Assembly: GCF_016722895.1 (NCBI RefSeq)
Contig: NZ_JAEQNA010000005.1
Span: 186,001-250,000 of the forward strand
Source: Ramlibacter aurantiacus
GTDB lineage: Bacteria; Pseudomonadota; Gammaproteobacteria; Burkholderiales; Burkholderiaceae_C
Direction: 5' to 3'
Length of the DNA stretch: 64,000 nucleotides
Shown here one piece after another: positions 43,905 through 54,968 of this stretch; the stretch's first letter is position 1, and each line of letters starts with the position of its first letter. The position numbers and the translations under genes are program-made. Under the pieces are notes generated by a model. That model did not search any database and had not been told where the DNA came from. It worked only from the letters and a program-made list of their open reading frames with translations.

Positions 43905-44461
43905 GTGAAGCGGGTGCTGCGGCTGCGGCGCCTGCGGGCGACATGGCTCGCGCTGCTGCTGGCCCTGGCCACGCTCTGGGTCCAGGCACAGGAGCTCGGC
44001 ACGGCGCGCGAGCCGGCGGTGAAGGCCGCCTACCTGCTGAACTTCACCGCTTTCGTCGAATGGCCGCCGGCGGCCCTGGACGCCCAGGACGCCTTCGTCA
44101 TCGGTGTCTACGGCGACGACGCGGTGGCGGCCGAGCTGGAGACGCTGGTCGTGGGCCGCCGGGTCCGCGGGCTGCCCGTCGTCGTCCGGCGCGCGCGCGA
44201 GGTGCCCACCGGCGAGCGGGTCCACCTGGCCTACCTGGCCGCCCGGCGCGAGTCGCGCGTGAGCGAGATGACCGCGCGCCTGGCCGGGCCGGTGCTGGTG
44301 GTCACCCACCTGAACGATGGCCTGGCCGCCGGCGCGGTGCTGAACTTCGTGCTGGACAACGGCCGGCTGCGCTTCGAGGCGTCGCAGCGGCGGGCCGAGC
44401 AGCGTGACCTGCGCCTGAGCTCGCGGCTGCTGGCGCTGGCCGTCACGGTGGAGGGGCGCCC

Positions 44462-44465
<4 letters not shown>
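43905..44465 (+). CDS. YfiR family periplasmic protein (DUF4154)
   Basis: A 186-residue protein starting at a GTG (43905) with GGAAGG 8 bases upstream. A basic N-terminus and hydrophobic stretch (ATWLALLLALATLWVQAQ) form a signal peptide. The YfiR pattern follows: VKAAYLLNFTAFVEWPPAAL, FVIGVYGDDAV, VHLAYLAARRES and AGAVLNFVLDNGRLRFEAS. In the known system YfiR is a periplasmic repressor of the YfiN diguanylate cyclase, whose sensor it contacts. Here the overlapping next gene is a kinase with a periplasmic sensor segment, so YfiR likely regulates that kinase instead. Confidence 0.85.
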
Positions 44466-45913
<1,448 letters not shown>

Positions 45914-45950
45914 TGCGGCCGCGTCTCACGCTCTTGAAAGGACTTTCGAC

Positions 45951-47363
45951 ATGGACGCATTCGATTGCGACTTCTTCGTCATCGGCGGCGGCAGCGGCGG
46001 CGTGCGCGCCGCGCGCACGGCCGCGCAGCTCGGTGCCCGGGTGGTGCTGGCGGAGGCGGCCGCGCTGGGCGGCACCTGCGTCAACGTCGGCTGCATTCCC
46101 AAGAAGCTCTACAGCTATGCCGCCGAGTTCGCCGACGACTTCGCCGATGCGGCGGGTTTCGGCTGGGAGGTGGGCACGCCGCGCCTGGACTGGGACCGCC
46201 TGAAGACCCGGCGGGCCGGCGAGATCACCCGGCTGAACAGCGTCTACGAGCACCTGCTTCGCACGGCCGGCGTGCGCATCGAGCGCGGCTGGGCGCAGTT
46301 CACCGGGCCGCAGTCGGTGCAGGTGCAATCGGCCGAAGGCAGCCGCACCTTCCGGGCGCGGCACATCCTCATCGCCACCGGCGGCACGCCCTCCGTGCCC
46401 GACTTCCCCGGGCGCGAGCTGGTGCTGACCTCGGACCACATGTTCGACCTCGATCCCTTCCCGCGGCGATTGGTGGTGGTGGGCGGCGGCTACATCGCCT
46501 GCGAGTTCGCGTCGATCTTCCAGGGGCTGGGGGCGCAAGTGACCCAGCTCTATCGGGGCGAGCAGGTGCTGCGCGGCTTCGACCACGAGGTGCGCGACTT
46601 CGTCGCCCACGAGATGCGCAAGCACGGCGTGGACCTGCGCGTGCATGCGCAGCCGCGCGAGGTGCGGCGCGAGGGCGGCGCGCTGGCCGTGGTGCTGGAA
46701 GACGGTGGGGTGCTGCACGCCGACGCCGTGCTCTACGCCACCGGCCGCACGCCCAACACCGAGGGCCTGGGGCTGGAGGCCGCCGGGCTGGCGGTCGACG
46801 AGCGCGGCGCCATCGCGATCGATGGGCACTACGCCACGGCCGTGCCCGGCGTTTACGCGGTGGGCGACGTCACGGCGCGCCTGCAACTCACGCCGGTCGC
46901 ACTGGCCGAAGCCATGGCGGTGGTGGACCGCCTGTTCGGATCGGGCCGGCGCAGCGTGGGCTACGAGCTGGTGCCCACCGCCGTGTTCACGCACCCGAAC
47001 ATCGGCACCGTGGGACTGACCGAGGCCCAGGCGCGCGAGCGGCACGGCGAGGTCGCGGTCTTCCGCAGCGAATTCCGCGCGCTCAAGCACACCTTGTCGG
47101 GCAGCAGCGAGCGCACGTTGATGAAGCTGGTGGTGGACTGCGCCACCGACCGCGTGCTGGGCCTGCACATGGTGGGCGCCGAGGCCGGCGAGATCGTGCA
47201 GGGCTTCGCGGTGGCCATGGTGGCCGGCGCCACCAAGGCCCAGTTCGACGCGACCATCGGCATCCATCCGACGGCGGCCGAAGAGTTCGTGACCCTGCGC
47301 GAGCCGGTGGCGCGCGGGGCGGGCAGCGGTGGTGGGCCGGTGGTGGCGAGTGACGCGGGTTGA
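45951..47363 (+). CDS. gor: Glutathione-disulfide reductase
   Basis: A 470-residue flavoprotein disulfide reductase. It has the FAD motif FFVIGGGSGGVRAARTAAQL, the redox-active cysteines Cys43 and Cys48 (GGTCVNVGCIPKKL), an NADPH domain beginning RLVVVGGGYIACEFASIFQG, the second FAD motif GVYAVGDVTARLQLTPVAL and the C-terminal catalytic GIHPTAAEEFVTLREP. These favour glutathione reductase over lipoamide dehydrogenase or mercuric reductase. It starts 37 bp after the kinase gene at the ATG at 45951 with AAAGGA upstream and may have its own promoter. It keeps glutathione reduced in the cytosol. Confidence 0.9.
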   Translation: MDAFDCDFFVIGGGSGGVRAARTAAQLGARVVLAEAAALGGTCVNVGCIPKKLYSYAAEFADDFADAAGFGWEVGTPRLDWDRLKTRRAGEITRLNSVYEHLLRTAGVRIERGWAQFTGPQSVQVQSAEGSRTFRARHILIATGGTPSVPDFPGRELVLTSDHMFDLDPFPRRLVVVGGGYIACEFASIFQGLGAQVTQLYRGEQVLRGFDHEVRDFVAHEMRKHGVDLRVHAQPREVRREGGALAVVLEDGGVLHADAVLYATGRTPNTEGLGLEAAGLAVDERGAIAIDGHYATAVPGVYAVGDVTARLQLTPVALAEAMAVVDRLFGSGRRSVGYELVPTAVFTHPNIGTVGLTEAQARERHGEVAVFRSEFRALKHTLSGSSERTLMKLVVDCATDRVLGLHMVGAEAGEIVQGFAVAMVAGATKAQFDATIGIHPTAAEEFVTLREPVARGAGSGGGPVVASDAG

Positions 47364-47424
47364 AGAAGCCCGCTCCGCCGCCGGGCTCGCTGAAGATTTG
47401 TCGAGCCTGGATCAGAGCGTCGCC

Positions 47425-48552
47425 TCACGCCTCCCCGCCTTCATTCAACACCTGCAAATACGCGTCATACACAAACACCCGATTCCTCCTCTGCCCCGCC
47501 AACTCCCGCGCGATCCCGATGTCCACCAGCGCCAGCATCGCCTTGCTCGCGGTCGGGAACGTGATCCCCGTGCTCGCGCCGATCTGCCGCAGGCTGCACA
47601 TGGGCCGGTGCCGCAGCGCATCCAGCACGCGCAGCACGTTCGCCGCATTGCGCCCGCCTGCCTCCTGCACCTTTTGCATGTCGGCCTGGAACAGGGCCAC
47701 CAGCCGCCGCGCCGTTTCCACCGCACCCTGCGCGGTCTGCTCCACGCCTTCCAGGAAGAAGTCGACCCACGCCTCCCAGGCGCCACTGGCGCGCACGCCG
47801 TCCAGCCGCTCGTAGTACGCCGCGCGGTGCTGCTTGAAGTAGAGACTGAGATAGAGCAGCGGCTGCCTCAGAACGCCGCCGTCGTGCAGCAGCAGCGCGA
47901 TCAGCAGGCGCCCGAGACGGCCGTTGCCGTCGAGAAAGGGGTGGATGGTCTCGAACTGCACGTGCGCCAGCGCCGCCTTCAGCAGCACGGGCAGCCCGCC
48001 ACCGTCCTGGCTTCCGTGGATGAACGCTTCCAGCGCGCCCATGCAGCCTTCCACCTCGCCCGGCGGCGGCGGCACGAAGTGGGCGTTGCCCGGGCGCGTG
48101 CCGCCGATCCAGTTCTGGCTCCGGCGGAACTCGCCCGGCAGCTTGTCGCTGCCGCGGCCACGCTCCATGAGGCGGGCGTGCATCTCGCGCAGAAGCCGGT
48201 TGCACAACGGAAAGCCCTCGCGCAACCGCGCCATGCCATGTTCCAGCGCCGCGACGTAGTTGGAGACTTCCACCACGTCGTCGAAGGGCACGCCCGGCTG
48301 CTCGTCCAGCTCGAACAGCAACAGGTCCGACAGCGACGATGGGGTGCCTTCGATCTGCGACGACAGCACGGCCTCAAGCAGCGCGATGCTGTCCAGCCGA
48401 CCGAGGGCCAGCGTGGCCCGCTCCAGCAGGCCCTGGCGCTCGCCAGTCAGCTGCAGGGGCGGCACGGGCGGCAGCGGCAAGGGCACGAAGGCCCGCACAA
48501 CTTCGCCGCCGACCACGCTGCTGGCGTGCCGACCCGCAGCCTCACGCCGCAT
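47425..48552 (-). CDS. Fic family protein (putative AMPylase) with own inhibitory motif
   Basis: A 375-residue Fic protein. The catalytic loop is complete, IHPFLDGNGRLGRLL with His204. The inhibitory (S/T)xxxE(G/N) motif is present near the N-terminus as SSQIEG (Ser64, Glu68, Gly69), so this is a self-inhibited class II Fic. A Fic_N-type region lies before the core, and a C-terminal winged-helix-like domain (MCSLRQIGASTGITFPTASK) suggests DNA binding or regulation. The reaction would be transfer of AMP to a protein hydroxyl group; the target is unknown. It appears as a single gene, convergent with gor. Confidence 0.86.
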   Translation of the reverse strand: MRREAAGRHASSVVGGEVVRAFVPLPLPPVPPLQLTGERQGLLERATLALGRLDSIALLEAVLSSQIEGTPSSLSDLLLFELDEQPGVPFDDVVEVSNYVAALEHGMARLREGFPLCNRLLREMHARLMERGRGSDKLPGEFRRSQNWIGGTRPGNAHFVPPPPGEVEGCMGALEAFIHGSQDGGGLPVLLKAALAHVQFETIHPFLDGNGRLGRLLIALLLHDGGVLRQPLLYLSLYFKQHRAAYYERLDGVRASGAWEAWVDFFLEGVEQTAQGAVETARRLVALFQADMQKVQEAGGRNAANVLRVLDALRHRPMCSLRQIGASTGITFPTASKAMLALVDIGIARELAGQRRNRVFVYDAYLQVLNEGGEA

Positions 48553-48650
48553 GGGTGACGGTGCCGGGGAGGCTTGAATGAGAAAATCGGCTATTCAACA
48601 CAGGCCGGCTTTACTTCAATAAAGGAGCCGGACTCAACGGCCGACCTAAC

Positions 48651-48806
48651 AGGCACCCGGCCGCGCCCAAGGACCTGCACTGGGACGCACCCGAGGAGCA
48701 GCGGCGCTCCGTGGAAGTGTTGAACTCGACGGAACGACCAGGCCTCACCCCGATCTTCGGCACCACCGTGCCGCCGAGCGGGTTGTCTGGCGCGATCCGC
48801 CGCGCG
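48651..48806 (+). pseudogene. Remnant of an unknown protein-coding gene
   Basis: In one frame this gap reads APKDLHWDAPEEQRRSVEVL and then STERPGLTPIFGTTVPPSGL followed by SGAIRR, which looks strongly protein-like and resembles the start of a Burkholderiales protein of unknown function that I recall only loosely. After this the frame loses sense (Ala-rich, then out of register) and no good start codon or RBS is present. The remainder of 48553-48855 shows only an imperfect GGCTTTA/TAAAGGAGCC pair near 48607-48630. Confidence 0.4.
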
Positions 48807-48855
48807 GGTTCGGCAGCCGCGGCTGCGTGCGTTCCGATCGCCTCGCCCCGCCCCC

Positions 48856-50730
48856 TCACTCCACCGTCACGCTCTTGGCCAGGTTACGCGGCTTGTCCAC
48901 GTCGGTCCCCCGCGCCACCGCCGTGTGATACGCCAGAAGCTGCAGCGGCACCACGTGCAGCAGCGGGCTGAGCGGCCCGTAGTGTTCGGGCATGCGGATC
49001 ACGTGGATGCCGTCTTCGCTCTCGATGCGCGAGTCGGCGTCGGCCAGCACGTAGAGCACGCCGCCGCGGGCGCGCACTTCCTGCATGTTGCTCTTGAGCT
49101 TTTCCAGCAGCGCGTCGTGGGGGGCCACGGTGACCACCGGCATCTCGCTGGTCACCAGCGCCAGGGGTCCGTGCTTGAGCTCGCCGGCCGCGTAGGCCTC
49201 GGCGTGGATGTAGGTGATCTCCTTGAGCTTCAGCGCGCCCTCCAGGGCAATGGGGTAGTGCAGCCCACGCCCGAGGAAGAGCGCGTTCTGCTTGCCGGCG
49301 AAGTCGTCGGCCCAGCTGATGATCTGCGGCTCCAGGGCCAGCACCGCCGACAGCGCGGCCGGCAGGTGGCGCATGGCCTTCAGGTGGGCGGCCTCCTGCG
49401 ATTCGGTCAGCCGGCCCTTGGCCTGGGCCAATGCGAGCGTGAGCAGGAACAGGCCGGCCAGCTGGGTGGTGAAGGCCTTGGTGGATGCCACGCCGATTTC
49501 GACACCGGCGCGCGTGAGGTAGGCCAGGCGCGTCTCGCGCACCATGGCCGAGCTGGCGACGTTGCACACGGTGAGGGTGTGGCGCATGCCCAGCGACTGC
49601 GCGTGGCGCAGCGCCGCCAGGGTGTCCGCCGTCTCGCCGGACTGGCTGATGGTCACCACCAGCGTATGGGGGTTGGGCACCGATTCGCGATAGCGGTACT
49701 CGCTGGCGATCTCCACCTGCGTGGGCACCTTGGCGATGCCCTCCAGCCAGTATTTGGCGGTGCAGCCGCTGTAGTAGCTGGTGCCGCAGGCGAGGATCAG
49801 CACCGATTCGATCTGCTTGAACACGTGGTGCGCACCTTCGCCCGCCGGATGGTTGCCCGAGGCTTCGAACAGCTCCGGCACCACCGCCTGGATGCCGTCG
49901 AGCGTGTCGGCGATGGCGCGCGGCTGCTCGAAGATTTCCTTTTGCATGTAGTGGCGGTAGGGGCCGAGTTCCGCCGCGCCGCTGTGGGCCTGGACGGTGC
50001 GCACCGGCCGATCGGCGCGGTCGCCCTGGCGGTCCACCACCCAATAGCGGCCCAGTTGCAGGTCGACCAGGTCGCCCTCTTCCAGGTAGACGATCTGGTC
50101 GGTGACACCGGCCAGGGCCATGGCGTCGCTGGCCAGGTAGTGCTCGCTGCCTTCGGCACCCACGCCCAGCACCAGCGGCGAGCCGGCGCGGGCGCCGACC
50201 ACGCGGTGCGGCTCGTCGCGGCAGAAGACGGCGATGGCATAGGCGCCGTGCAGGCGCGCGATGGCCGACTGCACCGCCTCGAACAGGTCACCTTCGTAGA
50301 GGCTGTCCACCAGGTGGGCGATGACCTCGGTGTCGGTCTGGCTGGCGAAGGCGTATCCCTTGGCCTTGAGCCGGTTGCGCAGCTCTTCGTGGTTTTCGAT
50401 GATGCCGTTGTGCACCAGGGCGATGCGGCCGGGGCGGCCTTCGGCTTCGTCGCCGCTGCCATGACTGAAGTGCGGATGGGCGTTGTGAACGGCCGGCGCA
50501 CCGTGGGTGGCCCATCGGGTGTGGGCGATGCCGGTCGTGCCTTCGAGGTGCTCGGTGCTCACCTGCTGCAGCAGCTCGGCCACGCGGGCCGTGCTGCGGG
50601 CACGGCGCAGGCCGCCGTTGTGCACCGCGACGCCGCAGGAGTCATACCCGCGGTATTCCAGGCGCTGCAGCCCCTGCACCAGCAGGGGGACGATGTTGCG
50701 GTTGGCGACCGCGGCGACGATTCCACACAT
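48856..50730 (-). CDS. glmS: Glutamine--fructose-6-phosphate aminotransferase (isomerizing)
   Basis: A 624-residue enzyme making glucosamine 6-phosphate, the first step to UDP-GlcNAc. The N-terminal glutaminase domain begins [12 protein letters not shown] with catalytic Cys2 and has [11 protein letters not shown] and [17 protein letters not shown]. Two SIS domains follow ([34 protein letters not shown]; later [20 protein letters not shown] and [14 protein letters not shown]), with the C-terminal [12 protein letters not shown]. It is slightly longer than the E. coli enzyme. It is divergent from an Lrp-type regulator gene and near glmU, so the UDP-GlcNAc genes are clustered around the regulator. 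Confidence 0.95.
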   Translation of the reverse strand: MCGIVAAVANRNIVPLLVQGLQRLEYRGYDSCGVAVHNGGLRRARSTARVAELLQQVSTEHLEGTTGIAHTRWATHGAPAVHNAHPHFSHGSGDEAEGRPGRIALVHNGIIENHEELRNRLKAKGYAFASQTDTEVIAHLVDSLYEGDLFEAVQSAIARLHGAYAIAVFCRDEPHRVVGARAGSPLVLGVGAEGSEHYLASDAMALAGVTDQIVYLEEGDLVDLQLGRYWVVDRQGDRADRPVRTVQAHSGAAELGPYRHYMQKEIFEQPRAIADTLDGIQAVVPELFEASGNHPAGEGAHHVFKQIESVLILACGTSYYSGCTAKYWLEGIAKVPTQVEIASEYRYRESVPNPHTLVVTISQSGETADTLAALRHAQSLGMRHTLTVCNVASSAMVRETRLAYLTRAGVEIGVASTKAFTTQLAGLFLLTLALAQAKGRLTESQEAAHLKAMRHLPAALSAVLALEPQIISWADDFAGKQNALFLGRGLHYPIALEGALKLKEITYIHAEAYAAGELKHGPLALVTSEMPVVTVAPHDALLEKLKSNMQEVRARGGVLYVLADADSRIESEDGIHVIRMPEHYGPLSPLLHVVPLQLLAYHTAVARGTDVDKPRNLAKSVTVE

Positions 50731-50847
50731 GAGGGCCTCCCAATGACGGTGGCAACTTTAGGCCCGCACCCAAGAAAGAAAGGTCCATTGTTTAGCCTCG
50801 TGTGAAATATAGTTTCTCCACTGCCACCTGATGAGCGGAGATTTCAT

Positions 50848-51351
50848 TTGAACGAGAATTCTGAAACACAATTTCTTGACGCCACGGACTTGCGCCTGCT
50901 CGATCTGCTTCAAGAGGATGCGAGCCTGAGCAACCTGGAACTGGCTGCCCGCGCCCATGTGTCACCGCCTACCTGCTTGCGCCGCGTCAAGCGGCTGTGG
51001 CAGGCCGGATTCATCGAACGCCAGGTGGCGGTGCTGAGCCCCGATCGACTGGCGCCGCTGCTGGGCCATGGGCTGGAAGCCATCGTCGAGGTGACGCTCG
51101 ACCGCCAGGGCGCGGAAGCGCTGGAGGCCTTCGAGGGGCGTGTGGTGGCCGACGACGCGGTGCAACAGTGCTACCGCGTCTCGCCGGGCCCTGACTTCGT
51201 GCTGCACGTGCGTGCCGCCGACATGCCCGGCTACCTGGCGCTGCAGCAGCGGCTGCTGACCGGCGACGCGAACGTGCGCAACGTCAAGGCTTTCTTCTCG
51301 GTCAAGCGGTCGAAATTCGCACCGCGCCTGCCGTTGCAACAGGCGGCCTGA
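50848..51351 (+). CDS. Lrp/AsnC family transcriptional regulator
   Basis: A 167-residue protein starting at a TTG (50848) with GCGGAG about 8 bases upstream; no ATG fits. The N-terminal helix-turn-helix reads LRLLDLLQEDASLSNLELAA and HVSPPTCLRRVKRLWQAGFI. The RAM effector domain follows (LEAIVEVTLDR, QQCYRVSPGPDFVLHVRAAD). It lies between glmS (divergent, 117-bp relatively AT-rich gap) and glmU (convergent). Control of glmS by this protein is plausible from the layout but no clear operator was seen. Confidence 0.88.
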   Translation: MNENSETQFLDATDLRLLDLLQEDASLSNLELAARAHVSPPTCLRRVKRLWQAGFIERQVAVLSPDRLAPLLGHGLEAIVEVTLDRQGAEALEAFEGRVVADDAVQQCYRVSPGPDFVLHVRAADMPGYLALQQRLLTGDANVRNVKAFFSVKRSKFAPRLPLQQAA

Positions 51352-51356
51352 GCGGG

Positions 51357-52754
51357 CTACTTCTTCTTCTGCGGCCGCTGCCAGCCGCCGATGCTGGCCT
51401 GGCGCCCGCGCGCCACCGACAGCGCCTCGGGCGGCGTGTCCTTGGTGATGGTGGAGCCGGCGCCCACGGTGCCGCCGCGCCCCAGTGTGACCGGCGCCAC
51501 CAGCACGCAGTTGCTGCCCACGTGCACGTCGTCCTCGATCACGGTGCGGTGCTTGTTGGCGCCGTCGTAGTTGGCGGTGATGGAGCCGGCGCCGTAGTTG
51601 ACGCGCTCGCCCACGGTGGCGTCGCCGAGATACGCCAGGTGGTTGGCCTTGGCGCCGCGCGCCAGGGTGCTGTTCTTGACCTCGACGAAGTTGCCGATGT
51701 GCACCTGCGGCCCCAGCCGGGCGCCGGGGCGCAGCCGGGCGAAGGGCCCGATCTCCGCGCCTTCGCCGATCTCGACGCCGGCCCGTTCGCCCTGCACGTG
51801 CGTGAAGGGCTGGATGACCGCGCCGGCCTCGATGCGGGCGTTGGCGATGACGCAGTTGGCGCCGACGCGCACGCCCTCGCCCAGCGACACCTCGCCTTCG
51901 AAGACGCAGTTGACGTCGATCTCGACGTCGCCGGCGCACTGCAGCCGGCCACGGATGTCGATGCGGGCCGGGTCCATCAGCCGCACGCCCTGCTCCATCA
52001 GGGCTTCGGCCCGGCGGCGCTGCAACGCACGCTCCAGCTGCGCCAACTGCAGCGGGCTGTTCACGCCCTCGACCTGCAGCGTGTCGGCGGCCTGCAGCGC
52101 CGCCACGGCCACGCCATCGCGAACCGCGAGCTGGACCACGTCGGTCAGGTAGTACTCGCCCTGGGCGTTGTCATTGGTCAGGCGCGAGAGCCAATCGCGC
52201 AGCAGGCGGTTGGGTGCGGCCATGAAGCCGGTGTAGACCTCGCCGATCGCCCGCTGGGATTCGCTGGCGTCCTTGTGCTCGACGATGGCGCGCACCGCGT
52301 CGCCTTCGCGCACGATGCGGCCGTAGCCGGTGGGGTCGGGCATTCGAACCGTGAGCAGCGCCAGCCGCTCGCCCGCGCAGGTGTCCACCAGGGCGCGCAG
52401 CGTGTCGGACTCGATCAACGGCACGTCGCCGTTGAGGACGAGGCAGATGCCGTCGTCGGGCAGCAGGGGCAGCGCCTGCTGCACCGCATGGCCCGTGCCC
52501 AGCTGCGGCTCCTGGCGCGCGCTTTCGCAGCCGGCCAGCCCGGCTGCCGCGGCAAACGCGCGAGCGGCCGCCTCGACTTCATCGCCGCCGTGCCCCGTGA
52601 CCACGATCATTCGCCGCGGACTCAACCCGGCGGCCGAGTCGACCACATGCGCAAGCAAGGCGCGGCCGCCCAATCGATGCAAAACTTTGGGGGTCCTGCT
52701 CTTCATGCGCGTGCCTTTTCCGGCCGCCATGATCACCACATCAACTGCTGACAT
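51357..52754 (-). CDS. glmU: Bifunctional N-acetylglucosamine-1-phosphate uridyltransferase / glucosamine-1-phosphate acetyltransferase
   Basis: A 465-residue enzyme of UDP-GlcNAc synthesis. The N-terminal uridyltransferase has VVIMAAGKGTRMKSRTPKVL near residue 6 and CLVLNGDVPLIESDTLRALV. The C-terminal left-handed beta helix begins near residue 255 and includes KANHLAYLGDATVGERVNYG and NYDGANKHRTVIEDD, which carry the acetyl-CoA site. I start at 52754 (MSAVDVV); another ATG at 52775 is in frame but would overlap the divergent lipoprotein start. The intergenic gap to that gene is only 19 bp. Confidence 0.93.
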   Translation of the reverse strand: MSAVDVVIMAAGKGTRMKSRTPKVLHRLGGRALLAHVVDSAAGLSPRRMIVVTGHGGDEVEAAARAFAAAAGLAGCESARQEPQLGTGHAVQQALPLLPDDGICLVLNGDVPLIESDTLRALVDTCAGERLALLTVRMPDPTGYGRIVREGDAVRAIVEHKDASESQRAIGEVYTGFMAAPNRLLRDWLSRLTNDNAQGEYYLTDVVQLAVRDGVAVAALQAADTLQVEGVNSPLQLAQLERALQRRRAEALMEQGVRLMDPARIDIRGRLQCAGDVEIDVNCVFEGEVSLGEGVRVGANCVIANARIEAGAVIQPFTHVQGERAGVEIGEGAEIGPFARLRPGARLGPQVHIGNFVEVKNSTLARGAKANHLAYLGDATVGERVNYGAGSITANYDGANKHRTVIEDDVHVGSNCVLVAPVTLGRGGTVGAGSTITKDTPPEALSVARGRQASIGGWQRPQKKK

Positions 52755-52773
52755 CTCGTTACGCTCGTCTTTC

Positions 52774-53649
52774 ATGACCCATGCATCACCCCTGGGCCGG
52801 GGGATTATCGGCGCCATGCTCCTGGCATTGGCGCTGGTCGGCTGCAGTGCGATCAAGCTGGGTTACAGCAACCTGGGCGAGCTGTCGTACTGGTGGCTCG
52901 ACGGCTACTTCGATTTCGACGACGACCAGGCCAGGCACGTGCGCCAGGAGCTGGCGCGGCTGCACCGCTGGCATCGCCAGGACGAGCTGCCCCATCTGGT
53001 GCGCACGCTCGCTCGCATGGAGCAGATGGCCGCCGGCGATGTGACGGCCGAGCAGGTGTGCGGGGTCTTCGACGAGCTGCGGCAGCGGCTGCGCGGCTTG
53101 CGCGAGCAGGCCGAACCGGCACTGGTGGCCACGGCCCGCCGGCTCACCCCGGCCAACCTGGCCCAGCTGGCGTCCAAGCACGAGCGCAACAACCGGGAGT
53201 GGCGGCGCAAGTGGCTGCGGCTGCCGCCGCACGAGCTGACGCAGCAGCGTGCCAAGCAGTTCCAGGAGCACGCCGAGCGCCTGTACGGCAGCCTGGAGCC
53301 GGTGCAGCGGCAGGTGTTGCATGAGCACAAGGCGCGCTCGGTGTTCGATCCGGCCCGCGCGCTGGCCGAGCGCCAGCGCCGCCAGGCCGACCTGCGGCTC
53401 ACGCTGGAGCAGCTGCAGGCGCCGGAACTCGACGCCGGCCAGGCGCGGGCGCTGCTGGCAGGGCTTCTGGACCGGGCCGAACGCTCGCCGGATGCCGTCT
53501 GGGAGCGCCATCAGGAGCAGCTCGTCCGGGAACACTGCGCCGTGTCGGCGCGCATCCACAACGTCGCCAGCCCCGCCCAGCGGGACGCAGCGATCTCGCG
53601 GCTGCGAAGCTGGCAGCGGGACCTGATCGAACTGGCAGGGCGCACGTGA
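52774..53649 (+). CDS. DUF6279-type lipoprotein
   Basis: A 291-residue protein with a lipoprotein signal (IIGAMLLALALVGC, lipobox LVGC) and a mature start SAIKLGYSNLGELSYWWLDG. The rest is helical and charged (FDFDDDQARHVRQELARLHR, NREWRRKWLRLPPHEL). The YxNLxxLxYWWLDxYxDF pattern is typical of DUF6279 lipoproteins of Proteobacteria, whose function is unknown. The stop overlaps the start of the MFS gene by 4 bp. Confidence 0.82.
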   Translation: MTHASPLGRGIIGAMLLALALVGCSAIKLGYSNLGELSYWWLDGYFDFDDDQARHVRQELARLHRWHRQDELPHLVRTLARMEQMAAGDVTAEQVCGVFDELRQRLRGLREQAEPALVATARRLTPANLAQLASKHERNNREWRRKWLRLPPHELTQQRAKQFQEHAERLYGSLEPVQRQVLHEHKARSVFDPARALAERQRRQADLRLTLEQLQAPELDAGQARALLAGLLDRAERSPDAVWERHQEQLVREHCAVSARIHNVASPAQRDAAISRLRSWQRDLIELAGRT

Positions 53650-54797
53650 GGCGCCGCGAACCTTCGCGCATGGCCGTGGTGTGGCGGCTGGCGCTGGCCA
53701 CCTCGCTGATGGTCATGTCCTATGGCATGACCGCGCCCCTGCTGGCGGTGCTGCTGCAGCAGCATGGCCACGGCACCACGGTGATCGGCGCCTTCGCCAT
53801 GCTGCCCTTCCTGATGGTGATGCTGCTGATCCCGCTGGTGCCGCGGCTGCTGGCGCGGTGGGGCGTGCTGCGGGTGTACCGCTGGGGCAGCGCGCTGCAG
53901 GTGGTCGCGGCGCTGGGATACGCATTCGGCTCCGACATCTGGGCCTGGTCCGCGGCGGCGGTGGTCGGCGGCATCGGCGTGGCCGGCCTGTGGAATGGCA
54001 CGGAAGCGCTGCTCGCCAGCGAGGCGCCACCCGACCAGCGGGGGCGCGTGATGGGGCTGTACCAGACCGGCATGGGCGCGGCCTTCGCCATCGGACCCTT
54101 CATGCCGGGCCTGCTGGGCCTGGCGGCGCAGCCGCTGCTGGTGCTGGCCGCGTTGCTGGTGACCGTCTGCTGCGCGATGGCCTTCAGCATTCCCGACCAT
54201 CACCTGGACAAGCCCGCACCCGGGCAGGCCGGCACCTGGCACGCGCTGTGTGCGCTGCCGGGACTGGCTGCGATGGCCTTCATCGGCGGCGTGTTCGAGG
54301 CCGGCCTCAGCTCGGTGAGCGCCGCCTACGCGTCCTCATCGGGCCTGGGACTGAGCGCGGCGGCCAGCGTGGCGGGCGCCATCGGCACCGGCAGCTTCCT
54401 GTGCCAGTACCCGGCGGGGGTGGCGGCCGACCGGGTGCGGCCCACGCGGGTCTTCACCACGGCCGCCGCCCTGCTGCTGGGCGCGAGCCTGCTGTTCTCG
54501 ATCGCCGATCGCCAGCCCTGGGTGTTCTGGGTCGCGGGCACGATCTGGGGTGGGGTCGGCGGCGCCCTCTACACCCTGACCATGGTGCAGGTGGCGCACG
54601 CCTTCGATGGACGGGCCACCGCCGGCGGCGCCGCCGCCATGATCACCGGCTACACCGCCGGCGGCATGGCCGGTCCGCTGGTCAGCGGCGCGCTCCTGCA
54701 ATGGAACGGCGCGCCCGGGCTGTCCTTCGGCTTGGCCCTGCTGGCCACCGCAGCCCTGGTCGCCGCCAGACGCCCCATGACCTGGGCCCCCGCCTGA
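53646..54797 (+). CDS. MFS transporter
   Basis: A 383-residue inner-membrane protein with about twelve hydrophobic segments. I take the GTG at 53646, which overlaps the lipoprotein stop; an ATG at 53670 is a good alternative. MFS features: VIGAFAMLPFLMVMLLIPLV, RLLARWGVLRVYRWGSALQV, and EAPPDQRGRVMGLYQTGMGA as the central loop, with YPAGVAADRVRPTRVF in the second half. The pattern resembles YcaD-like carriers. The substrate is unknown. Confidence 0.85.
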   Translation: MRRREPSRMAVVWRLALATSLMVMSYGMTAPLLAVLLQQHGHGTTVIGAFAMLPFLMVMLLIPLVPRLLARWGVLRVYRWGSALQVVAALGYAFGSDIWAWSAAAVVGGIGVAGLWNGTEALLASEAPPDQRGRVMGLYQTGMGAAFAIGPFMPGLLGLAAQPLLVLAALLVTVCCAMAFSIPDHHLDKPAPGQAGTWHALCALPGLAAMAFIGGVFEAGLSSVSAAYASSSGLGLSAAASVAGAIGTGSFLCQYPAGVAADRVRPTRVFTTAAALLLGASLLFSIADRQPWVFWVAGTIWGGVGGALYTLTMVQVAHAFDGRATAGGAAAMITGYTAGGMAGPLVSGALLQWNGAPGLSFGLALLATAALVAARRPMTWAPA

Positions 54798-54844
54798 TCC
54801 TCCCCGCTCACTGCCCAGGCGATGCGCAGCGAGCCGCATCGAGG

Positions 54845-54968
54845 GGAGTGAGGGACAGCGAGCGTCGCGAGCGGGTCGAGATCGCAGTGAGCATCGCAGC
54901 CGTACTTGGGTACGGCGAGAAGCGCCGCTGCGATATCGGCCCGCGCAGCAGCTCGATGCCCTCACTCC
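54845..54968. repeat. Nested palindromic element between convergent genes
   Basis: Three layers of inverted repeats are nested: GGAGTGAGGG (54845-54854) with CCCTCACTCC (54959-54968); ATCGCAGC (54893-54900) with GCTGCGAT (near 54927-54934); and the inner hairpin GCCGTAC-TTGG-GTACGGC (54899-54916). The outer right arm overlaps the stop of the metallo-beta-lactamase-fold gene. It may be a REP-like element or a two-way terminator. Confidence 0.5.
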
